DNA of 64,000 nt from Nostocoides sp. F2B08 (GCF_009184895.1 NZ_WESE01000009.1:182678-246677), one strand, 5' to 3'. Positions 27,927 through 37,018 are shown, counted from the first letter of the stretch. A program made the numbers and translations. Notes: generated from the sequence alone by a model not told the origin.

Positions 27927-28769
27927 TCACCAGGGGGCGGGATGCGGTTGAGGGAGTTCGCGGTCGAGCCGACGGCGGCGCGCCGATGCGACAACGTGTA
28001 GTGCGATACCGAACACGAGGAGCATGGACCCGATGCCGCTCAGGCCGAATCCGAGCAAACCGGAAGGAATCCCGAGGATCGGCGTGCCGTAGAAGTCGCT
28101 GAAGTCCGGCGGTGCCGGCGAGGGGTCCCCGAGGGCGTCATTGATGCGCGCCAGGGTCTGCAGCACGGCAAAGCCGGCCATGGCGAAGCCAATCGTGAAG
28201 ACGATCAGTCCCGTCCAGACCAAGAACCGTGCTCGGGTCTTGGTGGCGGCGATCTCTCGGAGGAAGCTCGCCCGCTCCTGTCGCACATATGACACGTAGC
28301 TGATGCGTTGGTCGCGTCCAACATTGCTGATAACCCCTGCCCGTTGGTCCCGCACGTCGAACCGAGCCGCGTCAGCGGGAGGATCGACTGGCGAAGACAT
28401 GGGCGCCTGAGGCGGGCTGTTCTCCGGGGAGGGTGCCTTCTGCTCACTGTGCGAGTCAGCGTCGAACCTCATCTCCACGTCGGCGAATTTGATCAGGTCG
28501 CCAGGTGCCAAGGGGACCGCACCGCGCAAGGCATGGCCGTTGACGGCTGTTCCAGCTCTCGAGCCAAGATCTTCCAGGAGTACCTGTGCGCCTTGGCGAC
28601 GCACGACGGCATGCGAACGACTGACATAGGGGTCATCGATCCGCACATCGCTGTCCTCGGCTCGACCGATGACCACCTGGGTACCGGGTAGCGAGATCCG
28701 CTGGCCCCGGAGCCGGTCGGGCGCGAGAACGACCAGAACCGGATCGCCCGTCCTAGAGTCTGCGGTCAT
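27927..28769 (-). CDS. FHA-domain membrane protein with an N/G/Q-type motif
   Basis: The 280-residue protein starts at ATG 28769 with AGGGGG 6-7 bases upstream. Residues 10-102 are a forkhead-associated domain with the phosphothreonine-binding residues Gly35-Arg36, Ser50/Arg51/Ser52-His53 and Asn77-Gly78. A Pro/Ser linker follows. Residues 137-162 hold FDVRDQRAGVISNVGRDQRI, which aligns with the motif at the start of the next protein (shared F, Q, AGV, NV, QRI). Two membrane helices (about 182-206 and 234-262) and a basic C-terminal tail complete it, so both ends are likely cytoplasmic. It may read a Ser/Thr kinase signal; no kinase is in this window. Confidence 0.82.
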   Translation of the reverse strand: MTADSRTGDPVLVVLAPDRLRGQRISLPGTQVVIGRAEDSDVRIDDPYVSRSHAVVRRQGAQVLLEDLGSRAGTAVNGHALRGAVPLAPGDLIKFADVEMRFDADSHSEQKAPSPENSPPQAPMSSPVDPPADAARFDVRDQRAGVISNVGRDQRISYVSYVRQERASFLREIAATKTRARFLVWTGLIVFTIGFAMAGFAVLQTLARINDALGDPSPAPPDFSDFYGTPILGIPSGLLGFGLSGIGSMLLVFGIALHVVASARRRRLDRELPQPHPAPW

Positions 28770-28892
28770 CGTCGTCCCCCTGGGTCGTCGGATGACTCAT
28801 TCATTCATCCCACCTCGGCAGCGAAAGGTCAAGGGGCAGTGGGCATCAGATCGTTGTCTCGGCAGCGGAGCCAACAGGAGTAGCGTGCGAGG

Positions 28893-29160
28893 GTGGAGTT
28901 CGTGGTTGTGCATGGGCTCAGGGTCGCCTATGAGCGAGTCGGCGGCGGCCGACCCGTCGTTCTCGTGCCCGGCGCACGTCGCCGCCGTGCACCACCGTCA
29001 CGGTCGGTACCAACTCGTCGCGCACGGGCTCGACCGCTACCTGGTCCCCGAAGGCGTGAAGAGGGTGGACGCCGACCGGATCCGAGTCGCCGGACGCGGA
29101 ATCGCACACACCCAGCCCGCCTTCGCATACCTCTTCGTGCAACGGGGATCTTCTGAGACA
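28893..29160 (+). pseudogene. Alpha/beta-hydrolase N-terminal remnant and adjoining decayed coding sequence
   Basis: From GTG 28893 about 28 residues (VEFVVVHGLRVAYERVGG, then VVLVPGA) look like the first strand region of an alpha/beta hydrolase. The frame then loses coding character. From about 28970 a different frame (one shift) has good codon bias for some 60 residues (RYQLVAHGLDRYLVPEGVKR, FAYLFVQRG) before ending. No Ser nucleophile motif is present. I read this as a deletion or frameshift remnant of one or two genes. Confidence 0.45.
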
Positions 29161-29234
29161 CCGAAGCGTCGATCCGGCTGCGGTGGGCCTGGTCAAGGAG
29201 GCTGATCGGCGATGTCGCTGACCCACCCGATCGG

Positions 29235-29954
29235 CTACTTCTTCAATCGACGGCTACCGCCGTGCCAGTCCTCCTGGCCGCCGACCTCGTCGGTCCTGAC
29301 ACCGAGGGCCGGCAGTTGAGGTGTCTCACGCAGACTGCGCTTGAGCTCGGCGAAACCGGGGAAGCCGGCAAGACCGACGACGTGCTCCCACAAGCGAACA
29401 GCGTCCTCCCGCTCGGGGAGCCGGCTGATCACCGGGCCGAAGAACGCCACTCCGTCCGGGGGTTGGAAGTGGATGATCGGGGTGCCGACGTCCCGTCCGG
29501 TGAGGCTCAGTGCCTCGTCGGTCTCTGCCTGGATCACAGAATCCAGGGTCGTGTCCTCCAGCGCACCTGCCAGCTCAGCAGGAAGACCGGTGCGTGCCAG
29601 GATCGGTGCGAGGAAGGCCTCGGTTCCAGGCGCGGCACCGGGTTCCTCCGACGGCCACGTCTCGAAGATCTGATCGCCGAAGGCCGCATACAGGGTGTCC
29701 ACCGCCTCATCGCCGAGCAGTTCACGGGCCCGCGCGGCGACCCGCAGGAGCCTCAGACCCGCGGTGTGTCCCGCCTCGTACTCCGGCGGGAAGTGGGCGT
29801 CGTAGTCCACGGTCGCGTTGACCAGCCGCAACGAGATGAACCGCCACCGGATCGCATACTCGCGCTCGAGGCTGACCAGGCGGACCCACTTGCTGGTCAT
29901 CCACGCGAACGGGCAGACCGGGTCGAAGTAGAAATGGATGTCGGCGCCACTCAT
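29235..29954 (-). CDS. DsbA-family thioredoxin-fold protein, Rv2466c-like
   Basis: The 239-residue protein starts at ATG 29954, with GGAG 7 bases upstream. It has the DsbA fold: an N-terminal strand and FYFDPVCPFAWMTSKW, an inserted helical domain (about 70-145), and the cis-Pro region GRDVGTPIIHF. The family includes mycothiol-dependent nitroreductases of actinobacteria (Rv2466c type). The motif here is CPFA, so only the nucleophilic Cys is kept and the resolving Cys of CPWC is missing, which would favour a one-Cys mechanism with mycothiol (inference). It is cytoplasmic, with no signal peptide. Confidence 0.8.
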   Translation of the reverse strand: MSGADIHFYFDPVCPFAWMTSKWVRLVSLEREYAIRWRFISLRLVNATVDYDAHFPPEYEAGHTAGLRLLRVAARARELLGDEAVDTLYAAFGDQIFETWPSEEPGAAPGTEAFLAPILARTGLPAELAGALEDTTLDSVIQAETDEALSLTGRDVGTPIIHFQPPDGVAFFGPVISRLPEREDAVRLWEHVVGLAGFPGFAELKRSLRETPQLPALGVRTDEVGGQEDWHGGSRRLKK

Positions 29955-30231
29955 GCGTTTGCTCCGCACTGGAAGGGGTTCGTGGGGCGGTCAGGTGCCT
30001 GACCATTGTGCCGCGCTGAGCACCCGCTCCTCGCGATAGCGACCGACGACTCTCATATCGGCCTAGCGTCCAGCCCCGACACAACGCACGGCCACCCGGC
30101 ATGGATTCGCTCCATACGTCGCAACACCCAGAAGCGGCGGGTCACCCGGCGGCCCAGGTATGCGGCGACGCGCGACCACGACTGCGTCGACCGCGGCCCC
30201 GGGATCGATGACGACCAGCAGCGGAGGCTGG
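29955..30231. other. Spacer with no convincing gene
   Basis: A minus-strand frame between about 30053 and 30190 (SWSRVAAYLGRRVTRRFWVL) has some coding-like bias but no start site, and it overlaps the end of the next gene in another frame. It could be gene debris; I see no RNA gene or clear promoter. Confidence 0.3.
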
Positions 30232-30687
30232 TCAGCCCTGCTCTTCCGAAGGCCGGTCCAGCGAGTGCAGCAGGGTGTGCTGAACCTTGCTCCACTGTGC
30301 GCTCCAGGCCTGCAGCGGCGCCAAAGATCGCTCCAGAATCTCCAGCTGGTCGTTCAGAACGGCCAGCTCAGCGGTGATGGCCTGGATGGTCAGCCTCTTC
30401 GCGTGGATCTCCTTGAGGACGATGTCGAGCTCGGCGCCGACCTGGGGCGCCGACTCGACCGCTGTACGCATGGTCTCGAGCATGTGGATGGCCGAGGTGA
30501 GGACCGGCTCGGGCATGACGGCGTGTGCGCCTGCCCCGCCTGCTTGGGCCACCTGCTCCATCAACGCTCGCGTGCTGCTCAGGAACAGATCCGTCGCCGA
30601 GTGCACGATGCCCTTGTGCTCTTGCGGGGGCCCGTTGCGGGACTTCTCGGCCCCGACCACGTCGTCGTCCTGCTCCATGTCTCCCAT
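30232..30687 (-). CDS. Helical protein of unknown function
   Basis: The 151-residue protein is predicted almost fully helical after an acidic start (MGDMEQDDD). Residues about 28-50 (ATDLFLSSTRALMEQVAQ) and 70-150 (AELDIVLKEIHAKRL, ITAELAVLNDQLEILERS) look like amphipathic helices able to form a coiled coil or bundle. There is no signal peptide or membrane segment. The start is ATG 30687 or ATG 30678; neither has a good ribosome-binding site. I do not recognise the family. Codon use is that of an expressed gene. Confidence 0.6.
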   Translation of the reverse strand: MGDMEQDDDVVGAEKSRNGPPQEHKGIVHSATDLFLSSTRALMEQVAQAGGAGAHAVMPEPVLTSAIHMLETMRTAVESAPQVGAELDIVLKEIHAKRLTIQAITAELAVLNDQLEILERSLAPLQAWSAQWSKVQHTLLHSLDRPSEEQG

Positions 30688-30746
30688 TGTGGCTCAGGGT
30701 CAACGCGTCTCGTGGTCGCGAATGGCGTTCGGGTACGAGGGCTTGC

Positions 30747-31613
30747 TCACGGCTGAGTGTCCTGGACGATGAACAGGCCGTCCACAGGCGACTCCGGGCA
30801 CAGCGTCGTCCATTGATCGACGACGGGGCCGCTGTCCTCCGTCGCGCTCCCGGCGAACGAGACGGGATCGCCGTGCATGGCCATGTTCGTCTCGGTGCCA
30901 TCGGGGAAGGACGAGAGGATCATCGCGTCATCGCCGTCCGGGTCCCGCTTTCCGCGAGCGTTCGGGAGGACCAGACCGACAACCTCGCCCTCGCGGACGA
31001 CGGTCGCGCACCCGTCCGCGGTCATCGTCACAGTGCCCTCGATGAGCGCCTGGTCGCCCCCTTGAGCGGGGTCCCACGAGAAGGTGGGCACCGCATACCA
31101 GCCGAGTTCCCCGGCTGAGGCGGCGCGAGTCGGAACCGGCTCCGGGGGAGGAGGCGGATCAGCGGTCGGGGCCGGGTGGGCGGGCTCGTCGTTGATCCAG
31201 GCGAGGTCGCCCCCGCTGTATGCGCCGCACGGCTCGGTCCATGCCTCACCGGGGGTGACCCATCCGCCGCCGTAGGAGAACTCTTCACCCTCGACCGCGA
31301 ACACCTCTCCTGACCCCTGTCTGATGACCGCCCGCACCCCGTTCGCGAACCGCACTCCTTGGGCATCGGGAAAGACCACGGGCGTGGCGAGCGCTTCCTG
31401 GCCGGACTGATAGATCAGGGTGCAGCCGTCGTCGGTGAACGCGAGCCGCCCCGTCACCAGGGCATCCATCCCGTCGCCGGTCCAGTCGTACGTCGGCACC
31501 TCGAAGGTCTCAGCGCCGGACGGTATGCCTGGCGCCGGTCCGGCGTCGCCGCATCCGGTCACGCTCAGCGCGATCAACCCCGCGCTCGTCAGCACCGCCC
31601 GCCGTGTGCCCAC
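30747..31613 (-). CDS. Lipoprotein with two tandem copies of one domain
   Basis: I chose GTG 31613 because AAGGAG lies 6 bases upstream and the protein then begins directly with a lipoprotein signal peptide ending in VTGC; an in-frame ATG at 31637 would add eight residues. The 288-residue product contains two similar units of about 110 residues. Unit 1 has VPTYDWTGDGMDALVTGRL and DDGCTLIY; unit 2 has VPTFSWDPAQGGDQALIEG and ADGCATVV. Both continue with a VFP/VLP strand, GVRA/DDA and a closing PC/CP. A Pro-rich linker (PAPTADPPPPPEPVPTRA) joins them. It is probably an extracytoplasmic binding or structural protein; the family is unknown to me. Confidence 0.72.
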   Translation of the reverse strand: MGTRRAVLTSAGLIALSVTGCGDAGPAPGIPSGAETFEVPTYDWTGDGMDALVTGRLAFTDDGCTLIYQSGQEALATPVVFPDAQGVRFANGVRAVIRQGSGEVFAVEGEEFSYGGGWVTPGEAWTEPCGAYSGGDLAWINDEPAHPAPTADPPPPPEPVPTRAASAGELGWYAVPTFSWDPAQGGDQALIEGTVTMTADGCATVVREGEVVGLVLPNARGKRDPDGDDAMILSSFPDGTETNMAMHGDPVSFAGSATEDSGPVVDQWTTLCPESPVDGLFIVQDTQP

Positions 31614-31744
31614 ACCAGGCTCCTTCCATGAGGCCATCCGAGCACTCTGACGCGGGCTCCGAGCGCGCGGTTCCACCGGAGAGGCCGGCGGTCGCGACGC
31701 CACCACTCGGCAGGGCGACGACTCGCCGGGTGGACACTGGGTCC

Positions 31745-32086
31745 ATGGTCGAGGTCGACCCGGAGCGTTTCGAGACGATGGTCAGCGACGCGCTCGACGG
31801 TATCCCCGCAGAGCTGGGCGAACTCATGAGCAACGTGGCCGTCACGGTGCAGCACCATCGAGGCCCCCCGGGGCTCCTGGGGCTCTACCAGGGGGTCCCC
31901 CTGACCCGGCGGTCGTCGTTCTACGCCGGCGCACTGCCGGACCGGATCACGATCTACCGGCAGGCGATCTGCGCGGTGTGCACCAGCGAGTCGGAGGTCG
32001 TCGAACGGGTTCGCCGGACGGTCGTTCACGAGGTGGGCCACCACTTCGGCATCGGCGACGCTCGCCTGCGCGAGCTCGGATGGTGA
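31745..32086 (+). CDS. Small zinc metallopeptidase-like protein (DUF1025/metallopeptidase family)
   Basis: The 113-residue protein starts at ATG 31745 (MVEVDPERFETMVSDALDGI). It ends with RTVVHEVGHHFGIGDARLRE, an HExxHxxG-type zincin motif in which the two His and the Glu bind zinc and activate water. The size and sequence match a widespread family of minimal zincins found beside core genes in actinobacteria. It has no signal peptide. Substrates are unknown. Confidence 0.85.
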   Translation: MVEVDPERFETMVSDALDGIPAELGELMSNVAVTVQHHRGPPGLLGLYQGVPLTRRSSFYAGALPDRITIYRQAICAVCTSESEVVERVRRTVVHEVGHHFGIGDARLRELGW

Positions 32087-32125
32087 GCGTCGGACGCGCG
32101 GACCGGTGCTCTCGCCGTCAGGGAC

Positions 32126-33550
32126 TCAGTCGGTGGCGTGCAGGCGTCGGGCCGCCTCTGCGATCGACCCCGACAACGACGGGTAGACCGTGAAGGTCGA
32201 GGCGATCTGGTCGACATTGAGCCGGTGCGCCACCGCGAGAGTGACCGGGAAGATCAGCTCGGACGCCCGGGGTGCCACGACGACGCCCCCGAGCACCGAT
32301 CCCGAGCCGGGCTCGGCGAACAGCTTGACGAAGCCGTCGGTGATACCCAGCATCTTGGCCCGCGGGTTACGGGAGAGAGGCAGCATCAGGACATCCGCGA
32401 CGACGTCACCGGCGTCGACCTCGCGCTGCGAGACCCCCACCGTGGCGATCTCGGGGTCGGTGAAGATATTGGCGCTGACCACTCTCAGGTTGAGCGGCGT
32501 GACGGCATCCCCGAGAGCGTGCGACATCGCGATGCGGCCCTGCATCGCCGCCACCGACGCCAACGGCAGCACTCCGGTGCAGTCGCCGGCGGCATACACC
32601 CCGCGGACCGACGTGCGCGAGACCCGGTCGACGACGATGTGACCGGTCTCGGCCAGCTCGACCCCCAGCTCCTCCAGGCCCATCCCGGACGTCTGAGGGA
32701 TCGAGCCGACCGCGAGCAGCGCGTGGGAGCCGCGCACCTCACGCCCGTCCTCGAGTCGGACGATCACGCCCTCCCCGTCGTCGTCGGAGACCCGCTCCAC
32801 CGCGGCCATCCGGGACCGGCCGAGCACCTCCATCCCGCGCTTGGTGAACACCTCCTCGATGACCTCGGCCGCGTCGGGATCCTCCCCGGGCAGGACCCGG
32901 TCGCGCGAGGACACGAGCACGACGTCCGAACCCAACCCGAGATAGGCCTGGGCCAGCTCGGCGCCGGTGACGCCGGATCCGACGACGACGAGCCGCTCCG
33001 GCAGCTCGCGGAGCTCATAGATCTGCTGCCAGGTCAGGATGCGCTCACCGTCCGGCACCGCGGTGTCCATGACGCGGGGAGTCGCGCCGGTCGCGATGAG
33101 GACGACGTCGGCATCGATCTCGTCGGCGCCCCCGGTGCCGCTGTCGCCCTCGACGAGCACGCGTGTCGCCGACAGCAGGCGAGCCTGCCCCGAGACCGTG
33201 CGGACCCCCACCTCGCGGAGCCGGGTCGCGATGTCGGCGCTCTGGGCGCCGGCCAGGTCCAGCACCCGCGCGTTGACCTCGGCCAGGTCGGCCCGGGCGT
33301 CGCTGACCGAGTCGCCCTCGACGTCCTCGAGGTGGACGCCGAGCTCGATCGCCGTCTCGAACTCGGACAGGTAGTCGGCCGTGGAGATGAGCGCCTTGCT
33401 CGGCACGCAGTCGGTCAGCACGGCGGCTCCCCCGACCCCGTCCCGCTCGACGATGGTGACCTCGGCTCCGAGGTGGGCGGCGACGAGGGCCGCCTCGTAC
33501 CCGCCCGGTCCACCGCCGATGACGACCACGGACGTCTTCTGCGCACTCAC
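32126..33550 (-). CDS. lpdA: NAD(P)H-quinone dehydrogenase, LpdA-type flavoprotein disulfide reductase homologue
   Basis: The 474-residue FAD protein has the two-dinucleotide fold of the disulfide reductases (VVIGGGPGGYEAALVAAHLG; VVVGSGVTGAELAQAYLGLG) and the dimerisation domain (SRNPRAKMLGITDGFVKL). The redox motif is degenerate: the usual GGTCLNxGC is GGAAVLTDC, so only one Cys remains. The same loss is known for M. tuberculosis LpdA (Rv3303c), which reduces quinones rather than disulfides. I start at GTG 33550; an in-frame TTG at 33562 lies just upstream. It is divergent from the ABC transporter. Confidence 0.88.
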   Translation of the reverse strand: MSAQKTSVVVIGGGPGGYEAALVAAHLGAEVTIVERDGVGGAAVLTDCVPSKALISTADYLSEFETAIELGVHLEDVEGDSVSDARADLAEVNARVLDLAGAQSADIATRLREVGVRTVSGQARLLSATRVLVEGDSGTGGADEIDADVVLIATGATPRVMDTAVPDGERILTWQQIYELRELPERLVVVGSGVTGAELAQAYLGLGSDVVLVSSRDRVLPGEDPDAAEVIEEVFTKRGMEVLGRSRMAAVERVSDDDGEGVIVRLEDGREVRGSHALLAVGSIPQTSGMGLEELGVELAETGHIVVDRVSRTSVRGVYAAGDCTGVLPLASVAAMQGRIAMSHALGDAVTPLNLRVVSANIFTDPEIATVGVSQREVDAGDVVADVLMLPLSRNPRAKMLGITDGFVKLFAEPGSGSVLGGVVVAPRASELIFPVTLAVAHRLNVDQIASTFTVYPSLSGSIAEAARRLHATD

Positions 33551-33612
33551 TCCCCCATCCAACCATCAGCGAGCGCGCGGACAGACCCGCCGAACCCGCG
33601 TAAGTTGGCATC

Positions 33613-34524
33613 GTGCATCCGATCGAGATGGTCGACACGGTCAAGCGGTTCGGAGCCACGACGGCACTCGACGGGCTGACGATGGAGGTCGCCCAGGGCG
33701 AGATCCACGGGTTCCTCGGGCCGAACGGCGCGGGCAAGTCCACCGCGATCCGAGTGCTCCTCGGTCTCCTGCGTCCGGACTCGGGCAGTGCGCGGCTCCT
33801 CGGCGGCGACCCCTGGTCGGACGCCCCTCGCCTGCACTCGCGCCTCGCCTACGTACCCGGCGATGTCGCCCTGTGGCCGGGTCTGACCGGAGGGGAGGTG
33901 ATCGACCTGCTCGGCCGGCTGCGTGGAGGCCTCGACGAGCGCCGGCGCGGCGAGCTGCTCGACCGCTTCGACCTCGACCCGACGAAGAAGGGCTCGACGT
34001 ACTCCAAGGGCAATCGACAGAAGGTCGCCCTCGTGGCCGCGCTTGCATCCGACGTCGAACTCCTCCTCCTCGACGAGCCGACCAGTGGTCTCGACCCCCT
34101 CATGGAGGCGGAGTTCCGTGCGGTCATCGCCACCGAGCGCGACCGGGGCCGGACGGCGCTGCTCTCCTCGCACATCCTCTCCGAGGTCGAGCACGTGTGC
34201 GACCGGGTGTCGATCATCCGGGACGGTCGGGTCGTCGAGAGCGGCACCCTTGCCCAGCTGCGCCACCTCACGCGGACCCAGGTCTCCGCCGAGCTCGCGG
34301 CCCCGGTGCCGGACCAGCTCCGGGCCCTGCCAGGCCTGCACGACGTCGTCATCGAGGAGAACCGCATCCAGTGCCAGGTCGACGACCCGGCCCTGAGCGA
34401 CCTCCTGGCCCGCCTGTCGGCGGTCGGCGTCGTGTCGCTGACCTCGCACCCGCCGACCCTGGAGGAGCTCTTCCTGCGGCACTACGGACCCGGGGATGCC
34501 ACCAGCGACCCGAGCCCGCGATGA
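33613..34524 (+). CDS. ABC transporter ATP-binding protein
   Basis: The 303-residue ATPase has Walker [20 protein letters not shown], signature [15 protein letters not shown], Walker [14 protein letters not shown] and the switch His (LLSSHILSE). The signature YSKGN deviates from LSGGQ, as is usual in drug-exporter ATPases of the DrrA/ABC-2 class. The GTG at 33613 is the start. The permease ATG overlaps the stop (ATGA), so the two form one exporter, probably for hydrophobic compounds or lipids. Confidence 0.9.
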   Translation: MHPIEMVDTVKRFGATTALDGLTMEVAQGEIHGFLGPNGAGKSTAIRVLLGLLRPDSGSARLLGGDPWSDAPRLHSRLAYVPGDVALWPGLTGGEVIDLLGRLRGGLDERRRGELLDRFDLDPTKKGSTYSKGNRQKVALVAALASDVELLLLDEPTSGLDPLMEAEFRAVIATERDRGRTALLSSHILSEVEHVCDRVSIIRDGRVVESGTLAQLRHLTRTQVSAELAAPVPDQLRALPGLHDVVIEENRIQCQVDDPALSDLLARLSAVGVVSLTSHPPTLEELFLRHYGPGDATSDPSPR

Positions 34525-36125
34525 CCGGCCGGCTCACCGGCCTGGGTGCCCTGGTCCGGCTCGGGCTGCGCCGCAACCGCTGGTCCTACCTGGCCTGGGT
34601 CCTCGGTCTGGGTGTCGTCGCGCCCGCGACGGCCACCGCATACGAGACGATCATCGACCCCGCCAACGCGGACGTCCTCATCGCGACGATGACGGCCAAC
34701 CCCACGATGCGCGCGATGCTCGGACCGCCGTTCGACCTGTCGACGCCGGGCGGGTTCACGGTGTGGCGGGTCGGCACCTTCATCGTGACGATGGCGGGAC
34801 TGATGGCCCTGCTCGGTGTGATCCGCTCGACCCGCGCCGAGGAGGAAGAGGGCCGCATCGAGCTGGTCCGCTCGGGTGTGGTCGGTCGCGACGCCCCGTT
34901 GCTCGCCGGCTCGCTCGTCGCCCTCGCCGCGTGCGGCGCCCTCGGTCTGCTCCTCACGGTGTCCATGACGGCGGTCGGCACCCCGATGGTCGGGTCTCTC
35001 GCCTTCGGCCTGGGGACGGCCCTGGTCGGTTCGGTGTTCGTCGGCGTCGGCGCGGTGACCGCGCAGCTGTCCGCGACCGCACGCGGCGCCCGTGCGCTTG
35101 CGCTCTGGGTCCTGGCCGCCGCATACGTCCTGCGCGCCCTCGCCGACGGTGCCGCCGAGGACAGTGCGATCCGCACCTGGGCGTGGCTCTCACCCGTGCA
35201 GTGGATGGCCTTCGTCCAGCCGTATGCGGGGGAACGGTGGGCGGTCCTCCTTCTGCCCGCGGTGCTCACCGTGGCCCTGCTCGCCCTGGCCGTCGCGCTC
35301 GAGGGTCGCCGCGACCACGGCTCCGGGCTGCGCGCCACCCGCGCGGGACGGGAGCGGGGCGGGCCCGGGCTCGGGTCGCCGCTCGGGCTGGCCTGGCGGC
35401 TGCACCGGGGCTCGCTGCTCGGCTGGACCGTGGGGATGGTGCTCTTCGGCCTGGCCATGGGCTCGCTGTCCACGAGCTTCGGCGACATGCTGAGCGAGGC
35501 GCCAGTCCTCGAGGACATCTTCCGCCGGATGGGCGGGGGGACCGAGCAGCTCACCGATGCCTTCTTCGTCGCCATTCTCGGGATCGTCGCCGTGCTCATG
35601 GGCGTGCTCGCGGTGCTGGTGTTCCAGCGGCTGGCCACCGAGGAGCGCCGAGGTCACGCCGAGCTCGTCCTGGCCACGTCGGCCACCCGGCGTGGGCTGC
35701 TCGGCTCGCACGCACTGCTCGCCGCCGTGGTTCCGGTCGTGCTGCTCACGCTCGTCGGGGCGCTCCTGGCCGCGGCCTACGCACGCAGCACCGGCGACTG
35801 GTCCCAGCTCGGCCGGGTGGCGGGAGCCGCGCTCGCGCTCGCTCCCGGCGGCCTGCTCGTCCTCGGCCTCGCCGTGCTGCTGCACGGGTGGGTGCCCCGC
35901 TTCGCGTGGCTGGTCTGGGTCGTCGTGGGATGGAGTCTTTTCATGATCTGGGTCGGGGCGACCCTCGGCCTGCCCGAGTGGCTGACCCGGCTCACCCCCT
36001 GGGCGCCGCTGCCCCAGCTGCCGGTCGACGCGATGAGCTGGCCGCCGGTGCTCGGACTGCTCGCCGCCGCCGCGGTGCTCGGCGCCGTCGGCTCGGTCGG
36101 TTACACGCGGCGGGACATCACCTAG
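34521..36125 (+). CDS. ABC-2-type exporter permease
   Basis: The 534-residue protein has about 12 membrane helices in two similar halves, the arrangement of polyketide-antibiotic-type exporters in actinobacteria. A basic, Gly-rich loop (about residues 265-300) divides the halves. It starts at ATG 34521, overlapping the ATPase stop by 4 bases. It would form the membrane channel for the preceding ATPase. The substrate is not deducible; no biosynthesis genes are adjacent. Confidence 0.87.
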   Translation: MTGRLTGLGALVRLGLRRNRWSYLAWVLGLGVVAPATATAYETIIDPANADVLIATMTANPTMRAMLGPPFDLSTPGGFTVWRVGTFIVTMAGLMALLGVIRSTRAEEEEGRIELVRSGVVGRDAPLLAGSLVALAACGALGLLLTVSMTAVGTPMVGSLAFGLGTALVGSVFVGVGAVTAQLSATARGARALALWVLAAAYVLRALADGAAEDSAIRTWAWLSPVQWMAFVQPYAGERWAVLLLPAVLTVALLALAVALEGRRDHGSGLRATRAGRERGGPGLGSPLGLAWRLHRGSLLGWTVGMVLFGLAMGSLSTSFGDMLSEAPVLEDIFRRMGGGTEQLTDAFFVAILGIVAVLMGVLAVLVFQRLATEERRGHAELVLATSATRRGLLGSHALLAAVVPVVLLTLVGALLAAAYARSTGDWSQLGRVAGAALALAPGGLLVLGLAVLLHGWVPRFAWLVWVVVGWSLFMIWVGATLGLPEWLTRLTPWAPLPQLPVDAMSWPPVLGLLAAAAVLGAVGSVGYTRRDIT

Positions 36126-36166
36126 GTCGGGGTCACGACGGGCGCCCAGTCGATAGGCTCCCAGGC

Positions 36167-37006
36167 GTGAGCGAGAACTCGAAGGCCCCGGACCTCAACG
36201 ACCCGGCCACCGACCCCATGGACGTCGCCCGTGCCGCGGCCGCCGTCATCGCCGAACGCACCGGCGTCGAGCGACATCACGTCGCCCTCGTCCTCGGTTC
36301 GGGCTGGCGGGAGAGCGGCGACCGGATCGGCGAGACCCTCGTCGAGATCGACAACACCGACGTGCCCGGCTTCGCCCAGGCGGCGGTCAAGGGACACAGC
36401 GGGTCGATGCGCTCGATCGCCATCGGCGACACCGGCCGTCGCGCGCTCGTCTTCGGCACCCGGACCCACTACTACGAGGGCCGCGGCGTCCGCGCCGTCG
36501 TGCACGCGGTCCGCACCGCCGCCGCGGCCGGCTGCTCCACCGTCGTGCTCACCAACGGCTGTGGCGGCCTGCGTGAGGAGTGGCCCCCCGGGACACCCGT
36601 GTTGATCAGCGACCACATCAACCTGACGGCGGTCTCCCCCCTCGAGGGCGCGACCTTCGTGGACCTCACTGACCTGTACTCACCCCGGCTCCGGGCTCTG
36701 GCGCGCGAGCTGGATCCCGACCTCGACGAGGGGGTCTACGTGCAGTTCCAGGGGCCCCAGTACGAGACGCCCGCCGAGGTCCGGATGGCTCAACGCGCCG
36801 GAGGTGACCTCGTCGGCATGTCGACGACTCTGGAGGCGATCGCCGCGAGGCACGCCGGACTCGAGGTCCTCGGCATCTCGCTCGTGACCAACCCGGCGGC
36901 CGGCATCAGCAAGACCCCGCTCTCCCACGAAGAGGTCCTCGAGGAAGGGCAGGCGGCCGCCGGACGGTGCGGCAGCCTGCTGGCCCGGATCGTCGCCAGG
37001 ATCTGA
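36167..37006 (+). CDS. punA: Purine-nucleoside phosphorylase
   Basis: The 279-residue enzyme is of the trimeric PNP class (like M. tuberculosis punA/deoD). It shows the phosphate loop LVLGSGWRESGD, VKGHSGSMRSI, the purine-site region VLTNGCGGLRE, the phosphate/ribose segment YVQFQGPQYETPAEVRM and VGMSTTLEAIAARH. It splits purine (deoxy)nucleosides into base and (deoxy)ribose-1-phosphate. It starts at GTG 36167, and the phosphomutase gene follows after 12 bases, an arrangement known as punA-pmmB in mycobacteria. Confidence 0.92.
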   Translation: MSENSKAPDLNDPATDPMDVARAAAAVIAERTGVERHHVALVLGSGWRESGDRIGETLVEIDNTDVPGFAQAAVKGHSGSMRSIAIGDTGRRALVFGTRTHYYEGRGVRAVVHAVRTAAAAGCSTVVLTNGCGGLREEWPPGTPVLISDHINLTAVSPLEGATFVDLTDLYSPRLRALARELDPDLDEGVYVQFQGPQYETPAEVRMAQRAGGDLVGMSTTLEAIAARHAGLEVLGISLVTNPAAGISKTPLSHEEVLEEGQAAAGRCGSLLARIVARI

Positions 37007-37018
37007 GGGGAGGCGGCG

